Below, piece by piece: positions 1-8,291 of a stretch of DNA of 64,000 bases. A model generated the notes under the pieces. That model worked only from the letters and a program-made list of their open reading frames with translations, ran no database searches and had not been told where the DNA came from. The first letter of the stretch is position 1. Every line of letters starts with the position of its first letter. The stretch comes from Kitasatospora sp. NBC_01250 (lineage in GTDB: Bacteria > Actinomycetota > Actinomycetes > Streptomycetales > Streptomycetaceae), in assembly GCF_036226465.1 (NCBI RefSeq), contig NZ_CP108476.1, forward strand, positions 5,022,001-5,086,000, given 5' to 3'. The translations under genes were made by a program, and so were the position numbers.

Positions 1-39
1 CCCCTGGACGGAAGGACGACGATGCGCTTCGTGCCCCAT

Positions 40-62
40 CGTCACGCCGACGCGGCGTGACG
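40..62. other. Perfect 9-bp hairpin near the window edge
   Basis: The arms CGTCACGCC and GGCGTGACG flank a 5-nt loop. There is no T-tract on either side, so it may be a factor-dependent terminator or an operator for a gene outside the window. Bases 1-136 otherwise show no convincing coding sequence. Confidence 0.35.
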
Positions 63-136
63 GCAGGGGTGGTGGCGCTGCGGCAAAGACGTGGAGGGTC
101 TGACCGTCCGCTGTCCCGTTGGCGTCAAACGACGCG

Positions 137-170
137 AAAATGCCCCCGAAGCGAGCTGCTTCGAGGGCAT
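137..170 (-). terminator. Terminator of the tRNA Glu-Asp-Phe transcript
   Basis: Read on the minus strand, a long stem (ATGCCC ... GAAGC / GCTTC ... GGGCAT, loop around 153-157) is followed directly by TTTTCG. It sits about 20 nt downstream of tRNA-Phe, the last gene of the minus-strand tRNA cluster. Confidence 0.75.
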
Positions 171-189
171 CATGGCTGGCCAAACTATG

Positions 190-263
190 TGGCCAGGGCC
201 GGGGTCGAACCGGCGACCTTCCGCTTTTCAGGCGGACGCTCGTACCAACTGAGCTACCTGGCC
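190..263 (-). tRNA. tRNA-Phe (GAA)
   Basis: The reverse complement folds as a complete cloverleaf of 74 nt: acceptor GGCCAGG/CCTGGCC with discriminator A, anticodon stem TCCGC/GCGGA around loop CTGAAAA (anticodon GAA), and T-loop TTCGACC. CCA is not encoded. Third gene of a minus-strand cluster after tRNA-Glu and tRNA-Asp. Confidence 0.95.
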
Positions 264-290
264 GTACTGCACCGTCCCTTGCGGGACGAG

Positions 291-364
291 CGATCCTGAC
301 GGGACTTGAACCCGCGACCTCCACCTTGACAGGGTGGCGAGCTAACCAACTGCTCCACAGGACC
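291..364 (-). tRNA. tRNA-Asp (GTC)
   Basis: The minus strand gives an acceptor GGTCCTG/CAGGATC (one G-U pair), discriminator G, anticodon loop CTGTCAA (anticodon GTC) on stem CCACC/GGTGG, and T-loop TTCAAGT. 74 nt, no encoded CCA. It lies between tRNA-Glu and tRNA-Phe and is probably co-transcribed with them. Confidence 0.95.
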
Positions 365-417
365 TCGACAGAGCCTTACGGCCCTGAACTGTACTACGTT
401 TACTGCCTGGTACTGCG

Positions 418-490
418 TGCCCCCAACGGGATTCGAACCCGTGCTACCGCCTTGAAAGGGCGACGTCCTGGGCCACTAGACGATGAGGGC
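418..490 (-). tRNA. tRNA-Glu (TTC)
   Basis: The minus strand gives acceptor GCCCTCA/TGGGGGC, discriminator A, and anticodon loop CTTTCAA (anticodon TTC) in a GC-rich stem. 73 nt. First gene of the Glu-Asp-Phe cluster, with spacers of about 50 and 27 nt. Confidence 0.95.
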
Positions 491-645
491 TTGCGGCCCG
501 CCCGGCTGTTCTCCAGCGGTCGGGGACGTGAGAAGCATATGGGATGCGGGCGGGAACGCCAAAACGGGTTTGCCGGGGGCGGGCCGGGGGGTCGGGGCCG
601 CGACCAGCGGTGTTGCGCAGCGCGCGGCCCGGGGTGCGGCGCGGG

Positions 646-987
646 TCAGGACCAGCCGAGCTCGTGCAGCTCGTGATCGTCGAAGCCGAAGTGGTGGGCG
701 ACCTCGTGGATCACGGTGGTGCGGACCTCGGCGACGACCAGCTCGCGGGTCTCGCACTGCCGCAGGGTCGGGCCGCGGTAGACGATGATCCGATCGGGCA
801 GCACCCCGGCGTACCACTCGCCGCGCTCGGTGAGCGGGGTGCCTTCGTAGAGGCCGAGCAGGTCGGGGGTGGCGGGGTCGGGCTCGTCCTCGACGAAGAC
901 GGCCACGTTGTCCATCATCGCCGCCAGTTGCGGGGGGATCTGGTCGAGGGCGTCGCTGACCAGCGTCTCGAATTCGTCCCGGCTCAT
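646..987 (-). CDS. Zincin-like metallopeptidase family protein
   Basis: This 113-aa protein carries HEVAHHFGFDD near its C-terminus, which fits the HExxHxxGxxD signature of the small metallopeptidase family PF06262 (minimal zincins common in actinobacteria). The two His and the Asp would bind zinc and the Glu would activate water. The acidic middle with NVAVFVEDEPDP and LYEGTPL is also typical of the family. The chosen ATG at 987 gives MSRDEFE, the usual family start; an in-frame GTG two codons upstream is possible and no strong ribosome site separates them. It is divergent from the lipoprotein gene. Substrate unknown. Confidence 0.85.
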   Translation of the reverse strand: MSRDEFETLVSDALDQIPPQLAAMMDNVAVFVEDEPDPATPDLLGLYEGTPLTERGEWYAGVLPDRIIVYRGPTLRQCETRELVVAEVRTTVIHEVAHHFGFDDHELHELGWS

Positions 988-1168
988 GTCCACCCGGCCA
1001 TTGTCCCGGGCGGGCTGAAGCCGTGCCAGGTGATGGCGCCTCGGACCGGTGCGGTCGGCCGGATCCGCCGGGAGGGTGGCCGTGTCCCCGGGGCGCGACG
1101 GGCGTTGGGCACCGCAAGGGGCCGCCGGTCGGTGCGGCCAGGGTGGGGTGCGCGGAGAGGCGGCGGCA

Positions 1169-2137
1169 ATGGTTCCGACGGGTGCGAGCGGACAGCCGGA
1201 CGAGCAGTCGGGCGGGCGTTCGGGCGGTCCCCTGGGGCGGCGCGGGCGGTCCGCGGTGGCGCGGATCTCGGTGGCCGCCCGGGTGCGGGCGGCCCGGGCG
1301 GCCGCGGGGCAGGGGGCGGACGCCGCGGCTTCGCGCCGGGTGGCCCTGCGGTCGGTGGCGGCGCGGGCGGCGGCGCGCACGGCGGTGCTGGCGCTGGCCG
1401 GGCTGACCGCGACCGGCTGCATGGAGGTGGGGTCGGGGCAGGGACAGCAGCCGGTCGGCCACGTCTCGGGGGTGGCCAGTCCGAGCGGCAGGGCCAGCGG
1501 GGCCCCCGGCCAGCCGCGGGCCGGTGGCACCGCCGTCCGCCCGGAGCGCCCCGGCGGCCGGGTTGAGGGGGCGTCAGGGGCGCCCGGCGGGGCTCCGGCC
1601 GGCGCGGCCGGCGGCGAGGTGGCTCCGGTGAACGACCCGAGCCCGGGTGTGTCCCCGGCGCCCGGGGCCGGTGGGGGCGTGGTGGCGGTGCCCGCGCCGC
1701 CGCCCGAGCCGGGGGCGCCCGCGGCGGCGGGCGGTGCACCCGCGGCGGGCGGCGCGCAGGGTGGCGGGCCCGCCGCCGGTGCCACGGGCGGCATGGGCGG
1801 GGGCGCGGCCGGTACCGGCGGTGCGCAGGGCGGCGGCGGCACCGGCGGGCCGACCACGGGCGGCGCCACGGGTGCGGGTGGGGGCGGCACCGCGGGCACC
1901 GGCAGTGGCACGGGCGGCACCGGCGGCGGTGGGACGACGGCGAGCCCCGGCTCCTCCGCCGGGGCGGGCGGCACCGGCGGGGCGTCCGGCGGCGCCGCCA
2001 GCCCCGGGACCTCCGGCGGCTCCTCGGCGGGGTCGCCTCACCCGTCCGGCGCACCGGCCTCGCCGACGGGTGCGCCGGCGCCCTCCGCGAGCAGTAGTGG
2101 ATCTACGACCGGGAGTGCCGGTTCGGCCGCACATTGA
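1169..2137 (+). CDS. Gly/Ala-rich putative lipoprotein
   Basis: A 322-aa protein. An Arg-rich N-terminal stretch of about 70 residues is followed by a short hydrophobic segment ending LTATGC, a possible but imperfect lipobox (Ala at -3). The remaining 230 residues are low-complexity Gly, Ala, Thr, Ser and Pro with repeated GGTGG-like motifs, so this is probably an exported surface or linker protein. The ATG at 1169 is preceded by GGAGAGG at 1153-1159. An upstream in-frame ATG exists but lacks a ribosome site. GC3 is high in this frame, but the composition also makes shadow frames open, so confidence is moderate. No function can be assigned. Confidence 0.55.
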   Translation: MVPTGASGQPDEQSGGRSGGPLGRRGRSAVARISVAARVRAARAAAGQGADAAASRRVALRSVAARAAARTAVLALAGLTATGCMEVGSGQGQQPVGHVSGVASPSGRASGAPGQPRAGGTAVRPERPGGRVEGASGAPGGAPAGAAGGEVAPVNDPSPGVSPAPGAGGGVVAVPAPPPEPGAPAAAGGAPAAGGAQGGGPAAGATGGMGGGAAGTGGAQGGGGTGGPTTGGATGAGGGGTAGTGSGTGGTGGGGTTASPGSSAGAGGTGGASGGAASPGTSGGSSAGSPHPSGAPASPTGAPAPSASSSGSTTGSAGSAAH

Positions 2138-2335
2138 CCAGGTCGGCCCCCGGGTTTGCCTTCGGAGTGATGGTTCCTCTATGGTGGGAGATCGTTCGTT
2201 TGATCCATTTGACTGGCGCCCTCATTTTCACCTGGCGCCCTTGGCGCGTTCCGGCGATCCGTGGCTGACCGCATAGAGGCGGTTGTAAGTCAGAACCCCG
2301 GACTTAGGCGCGTGCCACTTCCGGAAGGTTTTGCA

Positions 2336-4663
2336 TTGTCTCTCGTTGACGACGCCCGCTTCGTCATGCCCGCTGACGCCCAGGACGAGGCCCTCGCCGC
2401 CGCCGACCTGACCGACACCACCATCGACGCCTCCATCGCCGAGCTCGAGGCCGACGTCGAGAACACCGACGTCGACACCGACGCCGCCGAGGTTGAGGCC
2501 GAGGCCGAGCCGACCGTCACCTTCGGTGACCTCGGTCTGCACGACGACGTGGTGCGTGCCCTCGCCAAGCGTGGCGTGACCACCCCGTTCCCGATCCAGG
2601 CCGCCACCATCCCGGACGCGCTGGAGGGCAAGGACGTCCTCGGCCGTGGCCGCACCGGCTCCGGCAAGACCCTGAGCTTCGGCCTGCCGCTGCTCACCCG
2701 CCTCGCCGACGGCGAGCGCACCAAGCCCAAGCACCCGCGCGGCCTGATCCTGGTGCCGACCCGCGAGTTGGCCATGCAGGTCGCCGACGCGCTGGAGCCG
2801 TTCGGCTCGGTGCTCGGCCTCAAGCTCAAGGTCGTCTGCGGCGGCACCTCGATGTCGAACCAGATCTACGCGCTGGAGCGCGGCGTCGACGTCCTGGTCG
2901 CCACCCCCGGCCGCCTGCGCGACCTGCTGAACCGCGGCAGCGCCAAGCTCGCCGACGTCCAGACCGTCGTGCTCGACGAGGCCGACCAGATGGCCGACAT
3001 GGGCTTCCTGCCCGAGGTCACCGAGATCCTCGACCAGGTGCCGGCCGGCGGCCAGCGCCTGCTCTTCTCCGCCACCCTGGAGAACGAGATCGACAGCCTG
3101 GTCAAGCGCTACCTGAAGAACCCGGTCACCCACGAGGTCGACCCGTCGGCCGGCGCGGTCACCACCATGACCCACCACATCCTCGTGGTGAAGCCCAAGG
3201 ACAAGGCCCCGATCACCAACGCGATCGCCGCCCGCAAGGGCCGCACGATCATCTTCGTCCGCACCCAGATGGGTGCCGACCGGGTGGCCGAGCAGCTGAT
3301 CGAGGCCGGTGTGAAGGCCGACGCGCTGCACGGCGGCATGACCCAGGGCGCCCGCACCCGGGTGCTGGGCGACTTCAAGGACGGCTACGTCAACGTGGTC
3401 GTCGCCACCGACGTCGCCGCGCGCGGCATCCACGTGGACGGCATCGACCTGGTGCTGAACGTGGACCCGGCCGGCGACCACAAGGACTACCTGCACCGCT
3501 CCGGCCGCACCGCCCGCGCGGGCCGCTCCGGCGCCGTCGTCACCCTGGTGCTGCCGCACCAGCGCCGTGGCGTCTTCCGCCTGATGGAGGACGCGGGCGT
3601 GGACGCCTCGCGCCACATCCTGGACCACGCCTTCGACGCCGAGGTCGCCAAGATCACCGGCGCCCGCTCGCTGATCGAGGTCCAGGCGGAGAGCGCCTCG
3701 GGCATCGCCGGTGCGGCGGAGCGCGAGGTCGCCGAGATGACCCGCCAGCTGGAGCGCGCGCAGCGCCGCGCCAACGAGCTGCGCGAGGAGGCCGACCGCC
3801 TCACCGCGCGGGCCGCTCGCGAGCGGGCCGAGCTGGGCATCGAGGACGAGGCGCCGGTCGAGGCGGCCGAGGGCGAGACCGTCGAGGCTGCCGAGGCCGT
3901 CGTCACCGAGCCGGTGCGCGAGGTGCGCGAGCCGCGCGAGGACCGGGTGCCGGCGTACCGCGAGGCGCGCAACGAGCGTCCGTCCTACGGCGACCGCGAC
4001 CGCGGCGGCCGTGGTGACCGTGACAACCGTGACAACCGCGGTGGCTTCGGTTCGCGTGACCGTGACGACCGCGGTGGCCGCTCCTTCGGCGGTGACCGTG
4101 ACAACCGTGGCGGTTTCGGTTCGCGTGACCGTGACGACCGTGGTGGCCGCTCCTTCGGTGGCGACCGTCCGGCGCGTTCCTTCGGTGACCGTGACAACCG
4201 CGGTGGCTTCGGTTCGCGTGACCGTGACGACCGCGGCGGCCGCTCCTTCGGCGGTGACCGTGACAACCGTGGCGGTTTCGGTTCGCGTGACCGTGACGAC
4301 CGTGGTGGCCGCTCCTTCGGCGGTGACCGTCCGGCGCGTTCCTTCGGTGACCGTGACAACCGCGGTGGCTTCGGTTCGCGTGACCGCGACGACCGCGGCG
4401 GCCGTTCCTTCGGTGGCGACCGCTCCTTCGGTGACCGTCCGGCCCGCTCCTTCGGTGGCGACCGTGACAACCGCGGCGGCGCCGGCAGCAGCCGTCCGTT
4501 CGCCCGCCGCGACGACCACCGCGCGGGCGGCCGTCCGCAGGGCGGCTCGTCCTACGGCGACCGCGACAACCGCGGTGGTGGCCGCTCCTTCGGTGGTGAC
4601 CGTGACAACCGTGGCGGCAGCAGCTTCAACGGCGGCGACCGCAAGCCGCGTTGGAAGAACTGA
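2336..4663 (+). CDS. DEAD-box ATP-dependent RNA helicase with RGG-like tail
   Basis: About 775 aa. It has an acidic N-terminal leader, then a complete DEAD-box core: Q-motif FPIQAATIP, Walker A GRTGSGKT, PTRELA, TPGR, DEAD, SAT, and HRSGRTARAGR (motif VI). A short coiled-coil-like segment (EREVAEMTRQLERAQRRA) follows, then about 200 residues of Arg/Gly/Asp repeats. Such helicases unwind RNA duplexes in ribosome assembly or cold adaptation; the RGG-like tail probably binds RNA. I prefer the TTG at 2336 because GGAAGG lies 7 nt upstream (2323-2328). A GTG at 2261 and ATG at 2366 are in frame but have no such site. A strong terminator follows. Confidence 0.92.
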   Translation: MSLVDDARFVMPADAQDEALAAADLTDTTIDASIAELEADVENTDVDTDAAEVEAEAEPTVTFGDLGLHDDVVRALAKRGVTTPFPIQAATIPDALEGKDVLGRGRTGSGKTLSFGLPLLTRLADGERTKPKHPRGLILVPTRELAMQVADALEPFGSVLGLKLKVVCGGTSMSNQIYALERGVDVLVATPGRLRDLLNRGSAKLADVQTVVLDEADQMADMGFLPEVTEILDQVPAGGQRLLFSATLENEIDSLVKRYLKNPVTHEVDPSAGAVTTMTHHILVVKPKDKAPITNAIAARKGRTIIFVRTQMGADRVAEQLIEAGVKADALHGGMTQGARTRVLGDFKDGYVNVVVATDVAARGIHVDGIDLVLNVDPAGDHKDYLHRSGRTARAGRSGAVVTLVLPHQRRGVFRLMEDAGVDASRHILDHAFDAEVAKITGARSLIEVQAESASGIAGAAEREVAEMTRQLERAQRRANELREEADRLTARAARERAELGIEDEAPVEAAEGETVEAAEAVVTEPVREVREPREDRVPAYREARNERPSYGDRDRGGRGDRDNRDNRGGFGSRDRDDRGGRSFGGDRDNRGGFGSRDRDDRGGRSFGGDRPARSFGDRDNRGGFGSRDRDDRGGRSFGGDRDNRGGFGSRDRDDRGGRSFGGDRPARSFGDRDNRGGFGSRDRDDRGGRSFGGDRSFGDRPARSFGGDRDNRGGAGSSRPFARRDDHRAGGRPQGGSSYGDRDNRGGGRSFGGDRDNRGGSSFNGGDRKPRWKN
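4014..4480 (+). repeat. In-gene repeats encoding the RGG-like tail
   Basis: Five or so imperfect units of roughly 60-90 nt encode DRDNRGGFGSRDRDDRGGR followed by SFGGD, with DRPARSFG variants. The units are almost identical at DNA level, including synonymous positions, so the array probably expands and contracts by recombination. Confidence 0.85.
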
Positions 4664-4680
4664 CGCAGTAGCCTGACCGT

Positions 4681-4726
4681 CCGGCGGGCCCGCTCCACCT
4701 CGGTGGAGCGGGCCCGCCGGCGTTTT
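4681..4726 (+). terminator. Strong intrinsic terminator after the helicase
   Basis: A near-perfect 17-19 bp stem (CCGGCGGGCCCGCTCCAC and its complement) with a tiny loop is followed by CGTTTT. It lies 18 nt after the helicase stop codon. Confidence 0.9.
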
Positions 4727-4779
4727 CGCACCCTCAATTCGCTGGTGGGCGGGGGCGGGTTCGCCCTACCGTCGGACGG

Positions 4780-5628
4780 ATGAGCGGCAGACTGCACCAA
4801 GTGGCCCGGGAGAACGAAGAGATCGCCGAGCGCGGGGGCTACCGGGAGCCCGGCGGCGCGACGGTGACGATCGGCGGGCTGCTGGCGGCGGCGCGGGCCG
4901 GCACCGTCTCGTACGGGCCGGACGGGCCGGACGGGCCGACCGGGGGCAGGGGGACGGTGGTGCCGGGCCCCGGGCGGCCGGCGATCGAGGTCACCGCGGA
5001 GGGCAGCCTCGAGGCCGCGGCCCGGCTGGTGGCCCTGGGCGGCCCGGAGGCCCGGGTCGGGGTGCTCAACTTCGCCTCCGCGCGCAACCCGGGCGGCGGT
5101 TACCTGCGGGGTGCCAAGGCGCAGGAGGAGGACGTCTGCCGGACCGCGCTGCTCTACCAGTGCCTGCTGGCGGCGCCGGACTACTACGCCGCGCACCGCG
5201 CCAGTGACGACCTGCGCTACAGCCACCGGGTGGTCTTCTCGCCGGACGTTCCGGTGATCCGCGACGGGCGCGGCGCGCTGCTCGCCCGGCCGTACCCGGT
5301 CTCGTTCCTGACCTCGGCGGCGCCCAACGCGGGGGAGCTGGCGGTCCGCGGGCAGGGGGAGGACCTGGCGGAGGTGCTGCGGGAGCGGGCCGCCCGGGTG
5401 CTCGCGGTGGCGGCCCGGCACGAGCTGCGGCAGCTGGTCCTGGGCGCCTGGGGGTGCGGGGTCTTCCGCAACGACCCGGTGCAGGTGGCCGAGGCGTTCG
5501 CGGTGGCGCTGGAGTCCTTCGGGGCGGCCTTCGAGCGGGTGGTCTTCGCGGTCTGGGACCGCGCGCGGGTGTCGGCCAACCGGGCGGCCTTCGAGGCGCG
5601 GTTCGGGGTGCCTGACGGGGGCGCGTGA
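4780..5628 (+). CDS. Bacterial-type poly(ADP-ribose) glycohydrolase (macrodomain, TIGR02452 family)
   Basis: 282 aa. Residues about 100-118 read NPGGGYLRGAKAQEEDVCR, matching the PARG catalytic signature GGG-x(6-8)-QEE. The QEE glutamate is the catalytic residue in characterised bacterial PARGs. LGAWGCGVFRNDP near residue 227 is the second macrodomain loop seen in this family. Length matches TIGR02452 proteins (250-290 aa). It should remove ADP-ribose polymers or ADP-ribosyl groups from proteins in the cytosol. It stands alone behind the helicase terminator, and no ADP-ribosyltransferase is nearby. The start at 4780 has only a weak ribosome site, but no better start is evident. Confidence 0.88.
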   Translation: MSGRLHQVARENEEIAERGGYREPGGATVTIGGLLAAARAGTVSYGPDGPDGPTGGRGTVVPGPGRPAIEVTAEGSLEAAARLVALGGPEARVGVLNFASARNPGGGYLRGAKAQEEDVCRTALLYQCLLAAPDYYAAHRASDDLRYSHRVVFSPDVPVIRDGRGALLARPYPVSFLTSAAPNAGELAVRGQGEDLAEVLRERAARVLAVAARHELRQLVLGAWGCGVFRNDPVQVAEAFAVALESFGAAFERVVFAVWDRARVSANRAAFEARFGVPDGGA

Positions 5629-5713
5629 CGGGGCGCGTGACGGGTGCCTGGCGGGGCTGCCCGACGGCGGGGGCTGCCCGACGGCGGGGTGCCGGGCGGG
5701 CCGGCCGGGTCCG

Positions 5714-6586
5714 TCAGCGGTGGCCGAGGTTGGCGCCGACCATGATCAGGACCCCGCAGCAGGCGAGGACCGTGACCAGGCCGAACATCCGGGCCGCCGG
5801 GCCGGTGGTGGCGGAGCGCCGGCGCACGGTGGCGTCGAGGGCGAAGAGCAGCGGGTTCTCCGGCAGGTGGCGCACCGGGACCGGGGCGCCGTCCACCGGG
5901 TAGCTCTGGCTGCTCATGGTCTGCAGGTCGGCTCCGAGCACCTCCTCGCCGGCGGCCGAGGTGAAGGCCAGCACCGGGTGGTAGTGGTGCGCGTTGTCCC
6001 CGCCGCCGTCCACCACGAGCGAGCCGACGATCCGGCCGTAGCTGACAACTCCCTTGTCCCGCAGGGCCGTACAACGCTCGGACCGGCTCGCCCGGCGGGT
6101 CAGCACGGTGGCCGCGCCGAGCGCCACGCCGGAGGCGCCGAGCACCGCGCTGGTGGCGATCGCGTCGGGGTCGGTCCACCGGGTCAGCACCAGGGCGACC
6201 GAGCCGAGCGTCATGACCAGCAGGCTGCTCAGCGCGGCGTCGAAGACGCTGGTCTGCGGCCCGGCCTGGAACCGCTCCGGGGCGCTCGGCAGGTAGCGCA
6301 CGGTGATCGGCTGCCCGGGCCAGCCGGCCAGCGGCACCCGCCCGCAGGACGGCGACCCGATCACCTCGCGCTCGGAGGCGGCATCGGTGAACCGCACCAC
6401 GGGGACCAGCGCGCCGGCCCCGCCCCGGCGCGGGAGCAGCAGCACCTCGGAGACGGTCCCCTGGACCTCCGTACCGCGCCGCGCGAACCGGGTCAGCCCG
6501 AGCGTGATGGCCGGTACGCCCACCACGAGCAGGACCAGACCGGCCCACCAACACCCCAGCAGCACCTCGTGGCCGTCCCGGCCCAT
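5714..6586 (-). CDS. DUF3592-type membrane protein
   Basis: 290 aa. Hydrophobic segments lie at about residues 8-30, 120-140, 147-160 and near the C-terminus. Two soluble segments each contain a DUF3592-like pattern: a VxF.D/TSAxGxE strand followed by G.PxxVRYLP or APVPVRHLPENPL. The repeat of this pattern suggests an internal duplication. Function is unknown; DUF3592 proteins are membrane-anchored and often sit near stress or envelope genes. The ATG at 6586 follows a GGGGGA stretch. The gene converges on the PARG gene. Confidence 0.7.
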   Translation of the reverse strand: MGRDGHEVLLGCWWAGLVLLVVGVPAITLGLTRFARRGTEVQGTVSEVLLLPRRGGAGALVPVVRFTDAASEREVIGSPSCGRVPLAGWPGQPITVRYLPSAPERFQAGPQTSVFDAALSSLLVMTLGSVALVLTRWTDPDAIATSAVLGASGVALGAATVLTRRASRSERCTALRDKGVVSYGRIVGSLVVDGGGDNAHHYHPVLAFTSAAGEEVLGADLQTMSSQSYPVDGAPVPVRHLPENPLLFALDATVRRRSATTGPAARMFGLVTVLACCGVLIMVGANLGHR

Positions 6587-6761
6587 CGTCGTCCCCCTGT
6601 CCCCCCGACGCCCGCCCCCGCTTGCGGTCCGAGGCCGCCCCGGGCCCTGACGGGTGACTCCGCGTGACCCGTGCGGCCTCCTGGGTAGCCACTCTGATCC
6701 TGCCCCGTTCGGGCGCCGCTGTCACCAGGGCCGGGCGACCACCTGCCGACCGGCCGCGCGG

Positions 6762-7064
6762 TCAGCCCCGACCGCGCTCCGCGAGGGCCGAGGCGGCAGC
6801 CACCACGCCGGTCACCACGAGGACCGAGGGCCAGGCGCCGATCTTCTTCGCCAGCGGGTGCGAGCCGCCGAACGCGGCCACGTACAGACCGGTCAGCGCG
6901 GCGGCGGTGCCGGTCCCGGCCGTCCGCCGCCACCGGTAGGCCGCCCCGGCGCCCGCCACCGCCAGCACGGCTCCGCCGAGCTCCCGCTTGCCGCTCCAGC
7001 GCGCCGCGCCGTAGCCGCCGATGAGGCCGGTCGCCGCGATCAGGGTGGTCGCCGCCTTCGCCAT
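6762..7064 (-). CDS. Small hypothetical membrane protein
   Basis: 100 aa starting MAKAATTLIAATGLIGGYG. Two or three short hydrophobic segments separated by basic patches (SGKR, YRWRR) suggest a small integral membrane protein of the kind conserved in streptomycetes. The ATG at 7064 has a good ribosome site, AGGAG with about 6 nt spacing, which rules out the longer overlapping open frame extending to 7817. No function recognised. Confidence 0.7.
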   Translation of the reverse strand: MAKAATTLIAATGLIGGYGAARWSGKRELGGAVLAVAGAGAAYRWRRTAGTGTAAALTGLYVAAFGGSHPLAKKIGAWPSVLVVTGVVAAASALAERGRG

Positions 7065-7241
7065 GGTGCTCTCCTGTCGCTCGAACTCTGCTCGGATGTC
7101 TGCCGGATCTTCCCGGTGACGCGCGACGAGCCTAACCCGCCTGCTCCACGCGCCCCTGGGGCCGCCCGGTAAACCGGGTGCGCCGGGCGCGCGGCGGAGG
7201 GGAGACTGCCCTGACTGCGGCGCTGGTGAAGGGAGGTGGCG

Positions 7242-7925
7242 GTGGTGCGGGTACTGCTGTCCGGGGTGGTGGGGTCGACGGCGTACGGGCTGGCGCGGCC
7301 GGGCTCGGACGTCGACCGGCTCGGGGTCTTCGCGGTGGCGACCGAGGAGCTGCACGGCCTGCGGCGCCCGGCGGAGTCGGTGGTGACCACGGCGCCGGAC
7401 CGGACCTTCCACGAGGCGGCCAAGTGGTGCCGGCTCGCGCTGGTCTGCAATCCGACGGCCGGTGAACTCCTCTGGCTGCCCGAGGACCTGTACGAGGAAC
7501 GCACGCCGCTGGGGTCGGAGCTGATCGGGCTGCGGCACTCCTTCCTGAGCGCCGGCGCGGTGCGCTCGGCCTATCTCGGTTACGCCGGGCAGCAGTTGCG
7601 CAAACTGCGGACCCGCGACACCAGCCTCCCCGAGACCCGCGCCCGGGCGGCCAAGCACGCGCGGCACCTGGTGCGGCTGGTCGAGCAGGCGGTCGGGCTG
7701 CACGAGACCGGCGAACTGCGGGTCCGGCTCGCCGAGCCCGAGCGGATCTGGGAGCTGGGCGAGCGGATCGCCGACCGCCCCGAGAGCGCCGAGCCGCTGC
7801 TCGCCGAGGCCGAGCACCGCCTCGACCGCCCCGGCGTGCTGCCGGCGGCCCCCGACGAGCGGCCGGTGGAGGACTGGCTGCGCCGGGTGCGCCTGGCGAA
7901 CCTGACGCCCCTGGCCGCGGCCTGA
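7242..7925 (+). CDS. RlaP-type nucleotidyltransferase (DNA polymerase beta superfamily)
   Basis: About 227 aa. The N-terminus carries LLSGVVGSTAYGLARPGSD and then VDRLGVF: the GSxAYG...SDxD pattern of the PF10127 nucleotidyltransferase family (RlaP, linked elsewhere to RNA repair cassettes). Gly-Ser would bind the nucleotide phosphates and the two Asp the metal. The C-terminal half is helical with a KHARHLVRLVEQ segment. GGGAGG at 7231-7236 fits starts at GTG 7242 or 7245; an upstream GTG at 7236 overlaps that site. No RNA ligase, kinase or Hen1-like partner is adjacent, so the substrate is open. Confidence 0.8.
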   Translation: MVRVLLSGVVGSTAYGLARPGSDVDRLGVFAVATEELHGLRRPAESVVTTAPDRTFHEAAKWCRLALVCNPTAGELLWLPEDLYEERTPLGSELIGLRHSFLSAGAVRSAYLGYAGQQLRKLRTRDTSLPETRARAAKHARHLVRLVEQAVGLHETGELRVRLAEPERIWELGERIADRPESAEPLLAEAEHRLDRPGVLPAAPDERPVEDWLRRVRLANLTPLAAA

Positions 7926-7999
7926 CCGGCCGCCCGGGCGCCCTGCCGCAGAACCTTGCGGCGTGCCGCGGCGCGGTCTGGCATGATGTCCACGATGGA

Positions 8000-8072
8000 G
8001 GGGTGCTAGCTCAATGGGTAGAGCAGCGGACTTTTAATCCGTAGGTTCAGGGTTCGAGCCCCTGGCGCCCCA
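8000..8072 (+). tRNA. tRNA-Lys (TTT)
   Basis: Complete cloverleaf: acceptor GGGGTGC/GCGCCCC with discriminator A, D-arm GCTC...GAGC, anticodon loop CTTTTAA (anticodon TTT) on stem CGGA/TCCG, T-loop TTCGAGC. 73 nt, CCA not encoded. Confidence 0.96.
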
Positions 8073-8079
8073 CCGTGAG

Positions 8080-8115
8080 AGACCAGGTCGGCTCATCGTC
8101 GACCTGGTCTTTTTC
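8080..8115 (+). terminator. Terminator of tRNA-Lys
   Basis: An 11-bp stem (AGACCAGGTCG / CGACCTGGTCT) with a 9-nt loop is followed by TTTTC. It begins 8 nt after the tRNA. Confidence 0.9.
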
Positions 8116-8291
8116 GTTCCGCGGGGCGGGCCGTCAGGGTGCCCGCAGGGGTGGCGCGATACCGCTGGAGAGGGATCCCGTGTGCCCCTAAAGAGGCACG
8201 CTGACCTGCGATGATCCGGGAATCGCCGCAAGCCGGCGGCGTGTTGACGGCTACTGGACGCAGTGCTGGCGCGGATATCCGGGAGGCTTTC

